From contig DHQY01000009.1 of the NCBI GenBank assembly GCA_002408205.1, positions 248,001-312,000 of the forward strand: 64,000 nucleotides of DNA, written 5' to 3'. This stretch comes from Bacteroidales bacterium UBA5326 (GTDB taxonomy: Bacteria; Bacteroidota; Bacteroidia; Bacteroidales; UBA932). The number at the start of each line of letters is the position of its first letter. The stretch's first letter is position 1. Of this stretch, positions 43,959 through 52,189 are shown one piece after another. Below the pieces are notes generated by a model, which ran no database searches, was not told the DNA's origin, and saw nothing but the letters and a program-made list of their open reading frames with translations. The position numbers and the translations under genes were made by a program.

Positions 43959-45429
43959 AAATACTCCACTCGGTTCCGTCTTTTGTGTCTTTGATGGTTA
44001 CGCCCAGCGCGTTGAGCATATTACGGATGTTATCAGATACGGCCCACTCTTTTTGGGCTTTAGCCTTGGCCCTGAATTCGAGGATCATCTGCATGAGCCC
44101 GTCTATAAGCGGGGCGTTATCCTGAAGGGCGGAATCCTGTAATCCCAGAATCCCCTCTACCAGGTTATCAAAAATGTCTTCCAGCAGTTTTTTATCTGCC
44201 GGCGAAATGACTGTGTTTTTATCGGCCGCCGAATTGATCCAGGTTACTGCTTCGAACAGGCGTGCCAGGGCAATGGGCGTATTCAGGTCGTCGCAAAGCG
44301 CCGTGTAGATGGACTCCTGAAGCTCGGTCAGTTCTTTGGATGCGGCTTGCGTAGAGGCATTTACGGCAATTTTCAAGAGTGTTTTCCGGGCCTGCAGCAG
44401 CCGTTTCAAGCCTTTATCGGCGGCCAGCAGGGCCTCGTTGCTGAAATCGAGCGGACCCCTGTAATGCGCCTGCAGAATGAAAAACCGTATGGTCATGGGA
44501 TCAAAGGCCTGCGACAACAGTTTGTGCGTCCCGTTGAACAATTCTTCCAGCGTGATAAAATTGCCCAGCGATTTGCCCATTTTTTGACCGTTAATAGTGA
44601 TCAGGTTATTGTGCATCCAGTAACGCACACTGCCTTCGCCACGCGTTACGGTGTTCTGAGCCAGTTCGCATTCGTGGTGCGGGAACAACAGGTCCATACC
44701 TCCCCCGTGGATATCGAATACCTGGCCCAGGTATTTGGAACTCATGGCCGAGCATTCCAGGTGCCAGCCCGGGAATCCTTCGCTCCAGGGGGAAGGCCAG
44801 TGCATGATATGCTCGGGCGAGGCTTTTTTCCACAAGGCAAAATCATGGGGAGAGTGTTTATCTTCCTGTCCGTCCAGTTCCCTTGTGTTCGCCTGAAGGT
44901 CTTCCAGCACGCGTCCGGAAAGTATCCCGTAGTTGTGTTGTTTGTTATACGCTTTGACGTCAAAATAGACAGAACCGTTAATTTCATAGGCCAGTCCGGA
45001 GTCAAGGATCTGCTGTACCAGGGCTATCTGTTCCAGGATATGTCCCGAGGCTCTGGGTTCGATGCTGGGGGGCAGGGTATTGAGTTTTGCCATGGCCTGG
45101 TGGTAGCGTATGGTGTAATATTGTACCACTTCCATGGGCTCGAGCTGTTCCAGGCGGGCCTTGCGCGCAATCTTGTCTTCCCCCGAGTCGGCATCGTTCT
45201 CGAGATGTCCCACATCGGTAATGTTCCTGACATAACGTACCTTATATCCCAGATGCCTGAACAGACGCACCAGTACATCGTAAGTAATTCCCGGACGGGC
45301 ATGTCCCAGGTGCGGGTCGCCATATACGGTAGGGCCGCAGACATAAAGCCCTACGTGGCCGGGTACAAGAGGTTCGAATTTTTCTTTTTGACGGGAAAGC
45401 GTGTTATGGAGGTAAAAATCTCTCTGCAT
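43957..45429 (-). CDS. cysS: Cysteinyl-tRNA synthetase
   Basis: A 490-residue class I synthetase. The zinc and HIGH region reads YVCGPTVYGDPHLGHARP, the zinc-site middle is GWHLECSAMS and FPHHECELAQ, and the KMSKS motif is KMGKSLGNF. The length is normal for the enzyme. It follows ssb by 47 nt on the same strand. A minus-strand -7 box TACATTTG lies at 45452-45459. Confidence 0.97.
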   Translation of the reverse strand: MQRDFYLHNTLSRQKEKFEPLVPGHVGLYVCGPTVYGDPHLGHARPGITYDVLVRLFRHLGYKVRYVRNITDVGHLENDADSGEDKIARKARLEQLEPMEVVQYYTIRYHQAMAKLNTLPPSIEPRASGHILEQIALVQQILDSGLAYEINGSVYFDVKAYNKQHNYGILSGRVLEDLQANTRELDGQEDKHSPHDFALWKKASPEHIMHWPSPWSEGFPGWHLECSAMSSKYLGQVFDIHGGGMDLLFPHHECELAQNTVTRGEGSVRYWMHNNLITINGQKMGKSLGNFITLEELFNGTHKLLSQAFDPMTIRFFILQAHYRGPLDFSNEALLAADKGLKRLLQARKTLLKIAVNASTQAASKELTELQESIYTALCDDLNTPIALARLFEAVTWINSAADKNTVISPADKKLLEDIFDNLVEGILGLQDSALQDNAPLIDGLMQMILEFRAKAKAQKEWAVSDNIRNMLNALGVTIKDTKDGTEWSI

Positions 45430-45451
45430 GACTGTACATTATCTATGTCTG

Positions 45452-45459
45452 CAAATGTA
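45452..45459 (-). promoter_or_regulatory. -7 box of cysS
   Basis: TACATTTG on the minus strand, 22 nt upstream of the ATG, within the ssb-cysS gap. Confidence 0.5.
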
Positions 45460-45476
45460 CAGATTTTTTAACTCAT

Positions 45477-45806
45477 TTATGCGTTCTTCAATGTCTGGGC
45501 AATGATCTCCTGGGTATAGCGCTGTTGTCCGTCTTTTTCGTACGTATTGGTCCGAATGCGGCCGGTCACGGCAAGCCGGCTTCCTTTTTTCACCTTTTCG
45601 AAATCAGTCACGGTAAGCTCTTTTCCTTCCCAGGCTACAATCCGGTGCCAGGTGGTTTCTTCCCTCAGTTCTCCGGAGGAGGTCTTTAGCACTTCACCGG
45701 TAGCCAGGCTGAAATTAATGACTTTGCGTCCGTCCTCGGTCTGTCCTGTCCTGGGATCGGCCCCAACGCGTCCCAGTAACTCCACTTTGTTGATTGAATG
45801 TTCCAT
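45477..45806 (-). CDS. ssb: Short single-stranded DNA-binding protein (tail-less SSB)
   Basis: A 109-residue OB-fold protein. NKVELLGRVGADPRTGQTEDGRKVINFSLAT and EETTWHRIVAWEGKELTV are SSB signatures. It ends RYTQEIIAQTLKNA directly after the OB fold. The usual linker and acidic C-terminal tip (DDDIPF-like) that recruits repair proteins are absent, so this is probably a second, specialised SSB. The -7 box TAGGTTTG is on the minus strand at 45832-45839. Confidence 0.92.
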   Translation of the reverse strand: MEHSINKVELLGRVGADPRTGQTEDGRKVINFSLATGEVLKTSSGELREETTWHRIVAWEGKELTVTDFEKVKKGSRLAVTGRIRTNTYEKDGQQRYTQEIIAQTLKNA

Positions 45807-45831
45807 AATAATTGATTAAATGAATATGAAA

Positions 45832-45839
45832 CAAACCTA
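45832..45839 (-). promoter_or_regulatory. -7 box of ssb
   Basis: TAGGTTTG on the minus strand, 25 nt upstream of the ATG. Confidence 0.5.
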
Positions 45840-45899
45840 CGACACACTTTTTGAAGTGAATCGTTAAAAAAGAAAAATCCAATTTTGTCCTGAAAATAC

Positions 45900-47984
45900 C
45901 TATTTCAGATATTTGTCCAGAAATTCAAAGAAAACCCTGTTCCAGAGTACGTTATTCTGCGGTTTGAGGATCCAGTGATTTTCATCGGGGAAGAGCAGCA
46001 TTTCTGCGGGAACTCCATTGAGTTTAGCGGCGTTGAATGCGGCCATGGCCTGGTCTACGGGAACCCGGTAGTCCAGTTCCCCGTGGGTAATCAGAATGGG
46101 TGTATCCCAATTTTGCACGCTCTTGTGCGGCGATTTGGCATAATGGTCTCTGGCTACCGGATTGTCGTCCCAGGGGGCTCCGCCGTTATCCCAGTGCGGG
46201 AACCAGACTTCCTCGGTTTCCATATACATGTGTTCCGTATTGAAGATCCCGGCATGAGCAATAAATGCGGCAAAACGTCCTTCGTGATGGCCGGCCAGGT
46301 AGAAGATAGAATACCCGCCATAACTGGCACCCACGGCGCCCACGTGTTTTCCGTCCACAAAAGGTTCGCGTTTCATATGGTCTACGGCCGTCAGGTAATC
46401 CTGCATATTTTGTCCGGCATAATCGCCGCTTATCTGTTCGCACCATTCCTGGCCAAAAGCTGTTGTGCCCCGGCGGTTAGGTAAGATGACTATATAATCG
46501 TTGGCGGCTATCAGCTGGTGGCACCATCGGTAAGACCAGCTTTGGGAAAGGGCAGACTGGGGACCGCCGGCGCAAAAGAGGACCATGGGGTATTTACGGG
46601 ACGGATCGAAATGCGGCGGGTAAATAACCCATGTAAGCATTTTCTTTTTGTCGGTAGTGGTGATCCATCTTTCCTCTACTTCTCCCATGGTCAGCTGATC
46701 CAGGATATGTTTGTTCTCGAAGGAAAGCTGGGTGTATTCTCCGCTAACGGGGTTAATGGACACCAGCTCGGCGGGCATGGATAAAGACATATACGAGCCA
46801 ATCAGTTGTTCTACACCGTTCGGGCCAATCACCTGTTGAACGGGATCACAGTCGTACCGGCCGGTAGTGATCTGGCGGAAAGACCCGTTTTGGGGATTCA
46901 CCTCAAAAACATGGGTGATTCCCTCGGCACACGAGGTTATGTAAAGACCATCCCCGCCGGTTTTCCACGAGGCGCTGGAGATATTGTATTTAAAGTTTGC
47001 AGTAAGATCCTTAATGCTTTTGTCTTCAAATGAGTAAAGCATCAGGCGGTTTTTATCTGCTTCGTAGCCGTCGCGTTCCATGCTGCACCATACCAGGTAT
47101 TTTCCGCACGGCGAGAAAACAGGGGCTGTATCGTACCCCATCATCCCTGTGCTCAGGTTTTCTTCAGCGCCGGTGGCCACATCGTACAGGTAAATATCTG
47201 TGTTGGTGGATACTGCATATGCTACGCCGGTGAGCTTCCGGCATGAATAAGCGATTTTGGTTCCGTCGGGGCTCCAGCAGAGTTCCCCAATACCTCCGAA
47301 GGGCAGCGTGGGGAGGTCGTAAGGAAGGCCTTCCAGAATATCGGTGACGTTGTCCAGGGACTTTCCGTTGAACGAGGCCAGGAAAGAGTGGGGGATTTCC
47401 TCAACAAAACAATCCCAGTGACGGTACATGAGGTCGTTGATGATTCGTCCCGAGGCTTTGTCCAGGTCGGGATAACGGTCGGTCGGTTTGACGCCGCTTT
47501 TCACGTTGGAAATAAACAATATACGGTCTCTTTTAGGAGAAAGCGAGAACTCGGAAACAGGGCGGTCCGTACCTTTGATTTCTTCTGCTTCGGAGCCGGT
47601 GGCATCCATTTTCCAAAGCTTTCCGCCGGAAAGGAAAAGAATGGTGTTGTTGTCAAGCCAGCGGGCATTGCTCTCGCTTTTAGAGGAACGGGTGATCTGC
47701 CGGTTGTTTTGTCCGTTCAGATCCATAACAAACAATTCGCGGTTGCTCTTGTTTTGTTCTACGGAGGTATAGCTGACTCCGTAAAGGATCTTTGTTCCGT
47801 CGGGGGACACCTGCGGATCCGATACGCGTCCGAAACTGTTCAGGACCATGGGATCCAGAAGATCACCGGAAAGAGTTACCGTATTTTTTTGAATAATGGG
47901 ACCTGTGTCTTGGGCGTTGTCATGGCAACTACCGCAAGCTAAAGCGCCTGAAATGATCATTAGGATAAGGGTTGTTCTGTTCAT
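45900..47984 (-). CDS. S9-family prolyl oligopeptidase-type lipoprotein peptidase
   Basis: A 694-residue secreted peptidase with a lipoprotein signal (LILMIISGALAC, Cys about 18). A WD40-like beta-propeller (residues about 40-420) precedes the alpha/beta-hydrolase domain. The catalytic Ser is in GASYGGYS, the Asp in HGELDYRVP and the His in PDENHWILKP, so the triad is complete. It resembles Bacteroidota DPP5-like enzymes that feed on dipeptides. ATG 47984 was chosen over an in-frame TTG at 47990. The -7 box TAATTTTG is on the minus strand at 48005-48012. Confidence 0.9.
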   Translation of the reverse strand: MNRTTLILMIISGALACGSCHDNAQDTGPIIQKNTVTLSGDLLDPMVLNSFGRVSDPQVSPDGTKILYGVSYTSVEQNKSNRELFVMDLNGQNNRQITRSSKSESNARWLDNNTILFLSGGKLWKMDATGSEAEEIKGTDRPVSEFSLSPKRDRILFISNVKSGVKPTDRYPDLDKASGRIINDLMYRHWDCFVEEIPHSFLASFNGKSLDNVTDILEGLPYDLPTLPFGGIGELCWSPDGTKIAYSCRKLTGVAYAVSTNTDIYLYDVATGAEENLSTGMMGYDTAPVFSPCGKYLVWCSMERDGYEADKNRLMLYSFEDKSIKDLTANFKYNISSASWKTGGDGLYITSCAEGITHVFEVNPQNGSFRQITTGRYDCDPVQQVIGPNGVEQLIGSYMSLSMPAELVSINPVSGEYTQLSFENKHILDQLTMGEVEERWITTTDKKKMLTWVIYPPHFDPSRKYPMVLFCAGGPQSALSQSWSYRWCHQLIAANDYIVILPNRRGTTAFGQEWCEQISGDYAGQNMQDYLTAVDHMKREPFVDGKHVGAVGASYGGYSIFYLAGHHEGRFAAFIAHAGIFNTEHMYMETEEVWFPHWDNGGAPWDDNPVARDHYAKSPHKSVQNWDTPILITHGELDYRVPVDQAMAAFNAAKLNGVPAEMLLFPDENHWILKPQNNVLWNRVFFEFLDKYLK

Positions 47985-48004
47985 CTGCAAGGATTTTTAT
48001 GCTT

Positions 48005-48012
48005 CAAAATTA
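48005..48012 (-). promoter_or_regulatory. -7 box of the S9 peptidase gene
   Basis: TAATTTTG on the minus strand, 20 nt upstream of the ATG. Confidence 0.45.
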
Positions 48013-48044
48013 GCGCATTTTATCTATTTTATGATTAATTCGTG

Positions 48045-48052
48045 TAAATTTG
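48045..48052 (+). promoter_or_regulatory. -7 box of the DUF6263 gene
   Basis: TAAATTTG on the plus strand, 39 nt upstream of the ATG at 48092, divergent from the peptidase promoter. Confidence 0.45.
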
Positions 48053-48091
48053 CGCATCAACATTTATCACAGACACTTCAACAACAAACTT

Positions 48092-48988
48092 ATGAAACGT
48101 ATTTTTTCACTGCTCTTTATATTTGCAGCAGTAGCCTTGCAGGCGCAAACTTTTAGATTGGAATTCAAACCTGTTGCAGGGACGGAGTATCCTGTGAATA
48201 TGGAAGTTATTCAGGATATGACTATTAAGGTTCCGGCGATGGGTGATATGACCACTCATACAGAACAGAAGATTGGAGCGGTCCTGACATTGGTAGAGGA
48301 AGTCGAGAAAGGTTATCTTATGGAAACCAGACTGACCCGTTTTACCGTGAACACCTCAGCCCAGGGTCAGAGCCAGAATTTTGACTCGGAAGGAGAAGAT
48401 GTCGTATCCCAGGCCATTAAAACTATCACGGAAAAACCTTTCAGACTGGTGATTTCCCGCCAGGGCGAAGTGGTGGAAATGATGCCTCTGGATACCGCTT
48501 TCTTTACCCGTGCAGACGAAACGCTGGCAACGCAGTATGCCAAGCGTAAACGCGAAACAACCATGACACAACTTAAGGCGCTGTTCAGCGAATCCACTCT
48601 CAAGAATGTAGCACAGGCCGGTCTGACCAAATTTCCCGATAAAGACCTGAAAGTGCCTTCCGTATGGACAGATGACACCCCGAGTGATGAATTGGGTGCC
48701 ATTATTACTACACAGTATCGCGTAGATAATTATGCTGACAATAAGGTTACTCTGATGGCCAAAATGGTGTTAATGTCCAATCCTAACGCCAAAAAACCCG
48801 AAGGTCCGCAGCGTATGGAAAATATTGCCGGCGGCGGCGAAGCCACCAACATTGTAGATGCCGTTTCCGGCTGGGTGATTGAAACGAAAGGCAAGCAAAA
48901 CGTTTCCGGACAGCTTGTAATAGAGCAGGGCGGACAGAGCCAGTCTCTTGATCTGACCATGGTTATTTCTACCGTTATTACCAGGTAG
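48092..48988 (+). CDS. Secreted DUF6263-like protein
   Basis: A 298-residue periplasmic or surface protein with a signal peptide (IFSLLFIFAAVALQAQ). The body LEFKPVAGTEYPVNMEVIQDMTIKVPAMGDMTTHTEQKIG, with a repeated beta pattern ending SLDLTMVISTVITR, resembles DUF6263. The function is unknown. The start was set at MKRIF; the longer frame lacks a signal peptide. It is divergent from the S9 peptidase. Confidence 0.75.
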   Translation: MKRIFSLLFIFAAVALQAQTFRLEFKPVAGTEYPVNMEVIQDMTIKVPAMGDMTTHTEQKIGAVLTLVEEVEKGYLMETRLTRFTVNTSAQGQSQNFDSEGEDVVSQAIKTITEKPFRLVISRQGEVVEMMPLDTAFFTRADETLATQYAKRKRETTMTQLKALFSESTLKNVAQAGLTKFPDKDLKVPSVWTDDTPSDELGAIITTQYRVDNYADNKVTLMAKMVLMSNPNAKKPEGPQRMENIAGGGEATNIVDAVSGWVIETKGKQNVSGQLVIEQGGQSQSLDLTMVISTVITR

Positions 48989-49011
48989 ATCTGTTCGGAT
49001 TTTTCCCCTGG

Positions 49012-49043
49012 ACGTCGTACTTTACAGAAAGTGCGACGTTTTT
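49012..49043 (+). terminator. Terminator after the DUF6263 gene
   Basis: ACGTCGTACTTT (49012-49023) and AAAGTGCGACGT (49028-49039) pair over 12 bp with one G-U and a 4-nt loop, followed by TTTTTG. The T-tract runs into the -33 region of the next promoter. Confidence 0.85.
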
Positions 49044-49067
49044 GTTATAGAAAAACCATTACCTTTG
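49041..49067 (+). promoter_or_regulatory. Promoter of the nifU-like/GGGtGRT operon
   Basis: TTTG (49041-49044), a 15-nt spacer and TACCTTTG (49060-49067). The spacer is slightly short. The ATG is 28 nt downstream of the box. Confidence 0.55.
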
Positions 49068-49094
49068 CCACTTGTTTAAATATTAGGAGAAAAT

Positions 49095-49787
49095 ATGATC
49101 TATTCACACGAAGTACAACAAATGTGTGTTGTTAAGAAAGGTCCAAATCACGGACCGGCCCCCATTCCCGAAGAAGGAAAGTGGGTGAAAGCCAAACAGA
49201 TTTCAGATATTTCGGGCCTTACTCACGGTGTGGGCTGGTGCGCCCCCCAGCAGGGAGCCTGCAAACTTACTCTGAACGTGAAAGACGGTATTATTGAAGA
49301 GGCTCTTGTAGAAACCCTGGGTTGTTCCGGTATGACTCACTCGGCCGCCATGGCAGCTGAGATCCTGCCCGGAAAAACGTTGCTGGAAGCTTTGAATACA
49401 GACCTTGTATGTGATGCCATCAATACCGCCATGCGGGAGCTTTTCCTGCAGATTGTATACGGTCGTACGCAAAGTGCTTTCTCCGAAGGCGGACTGCCCA
49501 TAGGCGCCGGGTTGGAAGACCTCGGCAAGGGCCTGCGTTCACAGGTTGGGACTATGTACGGGACCAAGGCTAAAGGAGTGCGTTATCTCGAGATGGCCGA
49601 AGGTTACTGTTCACGACTGGGCCTTGACGAACAGGGCGAAGTCATCGGTTATGAATTTGTTCATCTGGGCAAATTAATGGACATGATTAAAAAAGGTATG
49701 GATGCCAACGAAGCCCTTAAAAAGGCTACCGGTTCATACGGCCGGTTTGCCGACGCTAAATCCTATATCGACCCACGTCAACAATAA
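49095..49787 (+). CDS. NifU-like iron-sulfur cluster scaffold protein
   Basis: A 230-residue protein related to the NifU/IscU N-terminal domain. The cysteines GWCAPQQGACKL and LGCSGMTHSAAMAAEILPGKTLLEAL align with the scaffold pattern. The C-terminal part (LEMAEGYCSRLGLDEQGEVIGYEFV) is specific to this subfamily. It probably binds or delivers an Fe-S cluster. It is followed 11 nt later by the GGGtGRT gene, the usual partner in anaerobes. Confidence 0.88.
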   Translation: MIYSHEVQQMCVVKKGPNHGPAPIPEEGKWVKAKQISDISGLTHGVGWCAPQQGACKLTLNVKDGIIEEALVETLGCSGMTHSAAMAAEILPGKTLLEALNTDLVCDAINTAMRELFLQIVYGRTQSAFSEGGLPIGAGLEDLGKGLRSQVGTMYGTKAKGVRYLEMAEGYCSRLGLDEQGEVIGYEFVHLGKLMDMIKKGMDANEALKKATGSYGRFADAKSYIDPRQQ

Positions 49788-49798
49788 ACATCCACATT

Positions 49799-50797
49799 AT
49801 GGCATTATTTGAAAGTTATGAACGCAGGATTGATAAGATCAATGCCGCGTTAAAAGAATATGGGATCAAAGATTTAGCCGAATGCAAGGCTATCTGCGAA
49901 GCAAAAGGCATAGATCCCTATAAAATGTGTAAAGAAATTCAGCCTATTGCATTTGAGAATGCTGCATGGGCTTATGTGATGGGCGCGGCCATTGCCTTCA
50001 AAAAAGGAGCGCACAAAGCAGCCGATGCCGCCGAGGCAATAGGAATTGCTCTTCAGGCCTTCTGTATTCCCGGATCGGTTGCCGAAGACCGGAAAGTTGG
50101 CCTCGGCCATGGAAATCTTGCAGCCATGCTGTTGCGTGAAAACACCAAATGCTTTGCATTCCTGGCCGGTCACGAATCGTTTGCCGCTGCCGAGGGTGCC
50201 ATTGGCATTGCCAAATCTGCCAACAAGGTGCGTAAAGAACCTCTGCGCGTGATCCTCAACGGCCTGGGCAAGGATGCAGCCATGATCATCTCGCGCATCA
50301 ACGGATTTACTTACGTACAGACCTCGTTCGATTATTATACGGGACAACTGACCATTGTCAGCGAAACTCCTTATTCTGCGGGCGATCGGGCAAAAGTGCG
50401 CTGTTTCGGAGCCGATGATGTTCGCGAAGGCGTTGCCATTATGCATCACGAGGGAGTAGATGTTTCCATTACCGGCAACTCTACCAATCCAACCCGTTTC
50501 CAGCACCCGGTGGCCGGGACCTACAAAAAAGAATGTATTGAACAGGGTAAGAAATTTTTTTCCGTTGCCTCGGGTGGCGGAACAGGGCGTACCCTGCCCC
50601 CCGACAATATGGCGGCAGGCCCCGCCTCGTACGGCATGACCGATACTATGGGCCGTATGCACTCAGACGCCCAGTTTGCCGGGTCCTCTTCTGTACCTGC
50701 CCACGTAGAAATGATGGGCTTCCTGGGTATGGGTAACAATCCCATGGTTGGAGCAACCGTAGCGGTAGCCGTAGCCGTGGAAGAAGCCGGCAAATAG
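49799..50797 (+). CDS. GGGtGRT protein (unknown function)
   Basis: A 332-residue protein named for its motif, here SGGGTGRTLPPDN (about residues 260-272). Other conserved parts are FCIPGSVAEDRKVGLGHGNLAAMLLRE, GHESFAAAEGAIGIAKSANKVR, ITGNSTNPTRFQHPVAGTYKKE, and GRMHSDAQFAGSSSVPAHVEMMGFLG. The family has no experimental role that I know of. The glycine-rich and Asp/His motifs hint at a phosphate- or metal-binding enzyme. The link with a NifU-like scaffold suggests an Fe-S-dependent or Fe-S-assembly function. Confidence 0.9.
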   Translation: MALFESYERRIDKINAALKEYGIKDLAECKAICEAKGIDPYKMCKEIQPIAFENAAWAYVMGAAIAFKKGAHKAADAAEAIGIALQAFCIPGSVAEDRKVGLGHGNLAAMLLRENTKCFAFLAGHESFAAAEGAIGIAKSANKVRKEPLRVILNGLGKDAAMIISRINGFTYVQTSFDYYTGQLTIVSETPYSAGDRAKVRCFGADDVREGVAIMHHEGVDVSITGNSTNPTRFQHPVAGTYKKECIEQGKKFFSVASGGGTGRTLPPDNMAAGPASYGMTDTMGRMHSDAQFAGSSSVPAHVEMMGFLGMGNNPMVGATVAVAVAVEEAGK

Positions 50798-50884
50798 CCG
50801 TGGAAAAAACCGGCAAGAAATAATAAGCCGAGACCTTGCCCGGGGTCCCTGCCCGCCGGACGATACACGTCGGATAACAGAACG

Positions 50885-50921
50885 AATCCCTTACAGCTGC
50901 AGCGCTGTGAGGGATTTTTTT
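50885..50921 (+). terminator. Terminator of the nifU-like/GGGtGRT operon
   Basis: AATCCCTTACAGC (50885-50897) pairs with GCTGTGAGGGATT (50904-50916) over 13 bp with one G-U pair, then TTTTT. It lies about 90 nt after the GGGtGRT stop. Confidence 0.88.
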
Positions 50922-50983
50922 GTAAAAATCTTCTTCGTGGCCTTTGTTTTGTAAAAGATGGGACTGCCAGAATACATAAGATT

Positions 50984-51805
50984 ATGCCACGATTAATACG
51001 CCTCCTCCTTCTTGTCTTTATCCCTAATGTTCATGCCGTATTGGCTCAGAATATATCAGGAACTGTAATTAACGCAGAGGATAAACAGCCTGTTGATTTT
51101 GTAAATATTGGAATTGCGGGGAAAAATGTAGGAACAGTAACCGATGTAAATGGCCGTTTTCATCTTTCTGTAGACCCCTGTTTTTCATGTGATTCACTCT
51201 TGTTTTCCAGGATAGGTTATAATTCGTGCAGTATTAAAATAGCGGATATAATGATCGATTCAATGATGGTGGTGCCGCTGAAAGAAAAAACCTATGAACT
51301 TTCGGAATTGAAAATTACACCAAGAAAATTTAAAACACGTACGTTGGGTGTTACTACAAAATTCAAAAAAATGAATGCCGGATTTGAGCATAATCTGTTA
51401 GGATATGAATGCGGTATACTCATGAAGGTCAAAAAATCTGCCTTGATAAAAAAAATAAATATACATATTGCCACTTGTACGTATGATACGATTTTTTATA
51501 GATTAAACATTTATAAGGTTCAGGGTAAAAGGACTTTTGTCAATATGCTCAAAGAACCTGTATACATAACAATGCCGGGATCGGCTGTTAAAGATGAAAT
51601 TCAACTTGATTTGCAATCAAAAAATATAATTGTTGACGGTAATTTCCTTATTACCCTCGAACATGTTAAAGATTTGGGTGAAGGATTGTTGTATTTTTGT
51701 GCGGGGTTTGGAGAAAAGACATATTTCAGAAAAACGAGTCAGGGGAAATGGGAAACGGTACCAATAGGAATCAGTATAAGCGTATTGGCAGATGTGGAAA
51801 AATAA
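50984..51805 (+). CDS. Secreted carboxypeptidase-regulatory-domain protein
   Basis: A 273-residue protein with a signal peptide (LLLLVFIPNVHAVLAQ). The N-terminal CarboxypepD_reg-like beta-sandwich is NISGTVINAEDKQPVDFVNIGIAGKNVGTVTDVNGRFHLSV (about residues 22-100), as in the plug extension of SusC/TonB receptors, but no receptor barrel follows. The C-terminal 150 residues are beta-rich and unidentified. Its codon use and A/T-rich sequence differ from the GC-richer neighbours, suggesting later acquisition. Confidence 0.8.
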   Translation: MPRLIRLLLLVFIPNVHAVLAQNISGTVINAEDKQPVDFVNIGIAGKNVGTVTDVNGRFHLSVDPCFSCDSLLFSRIGYNSCSIKIADIMIDSMMVVPLKEKTYELSELKITPRKFKTRTLGVTTKFKKMNAGFEHNLLGYECGILMKVKKSALIKKINIHIATCTYDTIFYRLNIYKVQGKRTFVNMLKEPVYITMPGSAVKDEIQLDLQSKNIIVDGNFLITLEHVKDLGEGLLYFCAGFGEKTYFRKTSQGKWETVPIGISISVLADVEK

Positions 51806-51862
51806 ATCCCCAGACCGCGTCTGGTGCGCAACTTGCACCGCTTCATAAAGAACGTCACAAGA

Positions 51863-51942
51863 TATTCAGAAAAGGGAAACCTCGCGCCCGCGGAGGGAAG
51901 GACCCATTGGCACAGCCAATGGGAGGCGTTTCCCTTCTGAAT
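51863..51942. repeat. 80-bp imperfect palindrome with inner hairpin
   Basis: The outer arms ATTCAGAA..GGGAAAC and GTTTCCC..TTCTGAAT match with small bulges. The inner stem CCCATTGG (51903-51910)/CCAATGGG (51916-51923) is perfect with a 5-nt loop. No T-tract follows on either strand, so it is not a simple terminator. Confidence 0.65.
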
Positions 51943-51955
51943 AGCTTGTGGGAGA

Positions 51956-52072
51956 GATTCACTTAACTTCCGGTTATCCAAACGTCAAGGGTCAAACAAC
52001 GTAAAATAACAAGCATCTATTATTCAGCTATATAGGCCAAGCTAGCATTTGACCCTTGATTTGGCCCTCACG
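51956..52072. repeat. 117-bp tandem hairpin element, copy 1
   Basis: It contains TTCCGG (51968-51973) and the inverted arms TCAAGGGTCAAA (51985-51996) and TTTGACCCTTGA (52048-52059) around a 51-nt loop. It aligns with copy 2 without gaps; the stem arms are conserved while the loop differs. Confidence 0.7.
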
Positions 52073-52189
52073 TATTCATTGAGTTTCCGGCGAGCATAAC
52101 ATCAAGGGTCAAACAAGGAAAAGAGTCAAGTGGCAGAATGTTAGCTATTTGCAATTAAATAAATTTTGACCCTTGCTTTGAATAGGAGC
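52073..52189. repeat. 117-bp tandem hairpin element, copy 2
   Basis: It contains TTCCGG (52085-52090) and the arms TCAAGGGTCAAA (52102-52113) and TTTGACCCTTG (52165-52175), again with a 51-nt loop. The loop shares only short blocks such as AGCTAT with copy 1. Confidence 0.7.

Noticed and set aside
43692..43994. 100-codon plus-strand frame between the kinase gene and cysS
   Set aside because: It is translated repeat DNA: the peptide repeats with the 58-bp unit and runs antisense into cysS.
44347..45471. 374-codon plus-strand frame
   Set aside because: Entirely antisense to cysS, which has complete synthetase motifs.
49874..50662. 262-codon minus-strand frame
   Set aside because: Antisense to the GGGtGRT gene; no independent support.
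51956..52189. Integron attC sites or a retron msr-msd
   Set aside because: No GTTRRRY/RYYYAAC core sites and no integrase or reverse transcriptase gene nearby.
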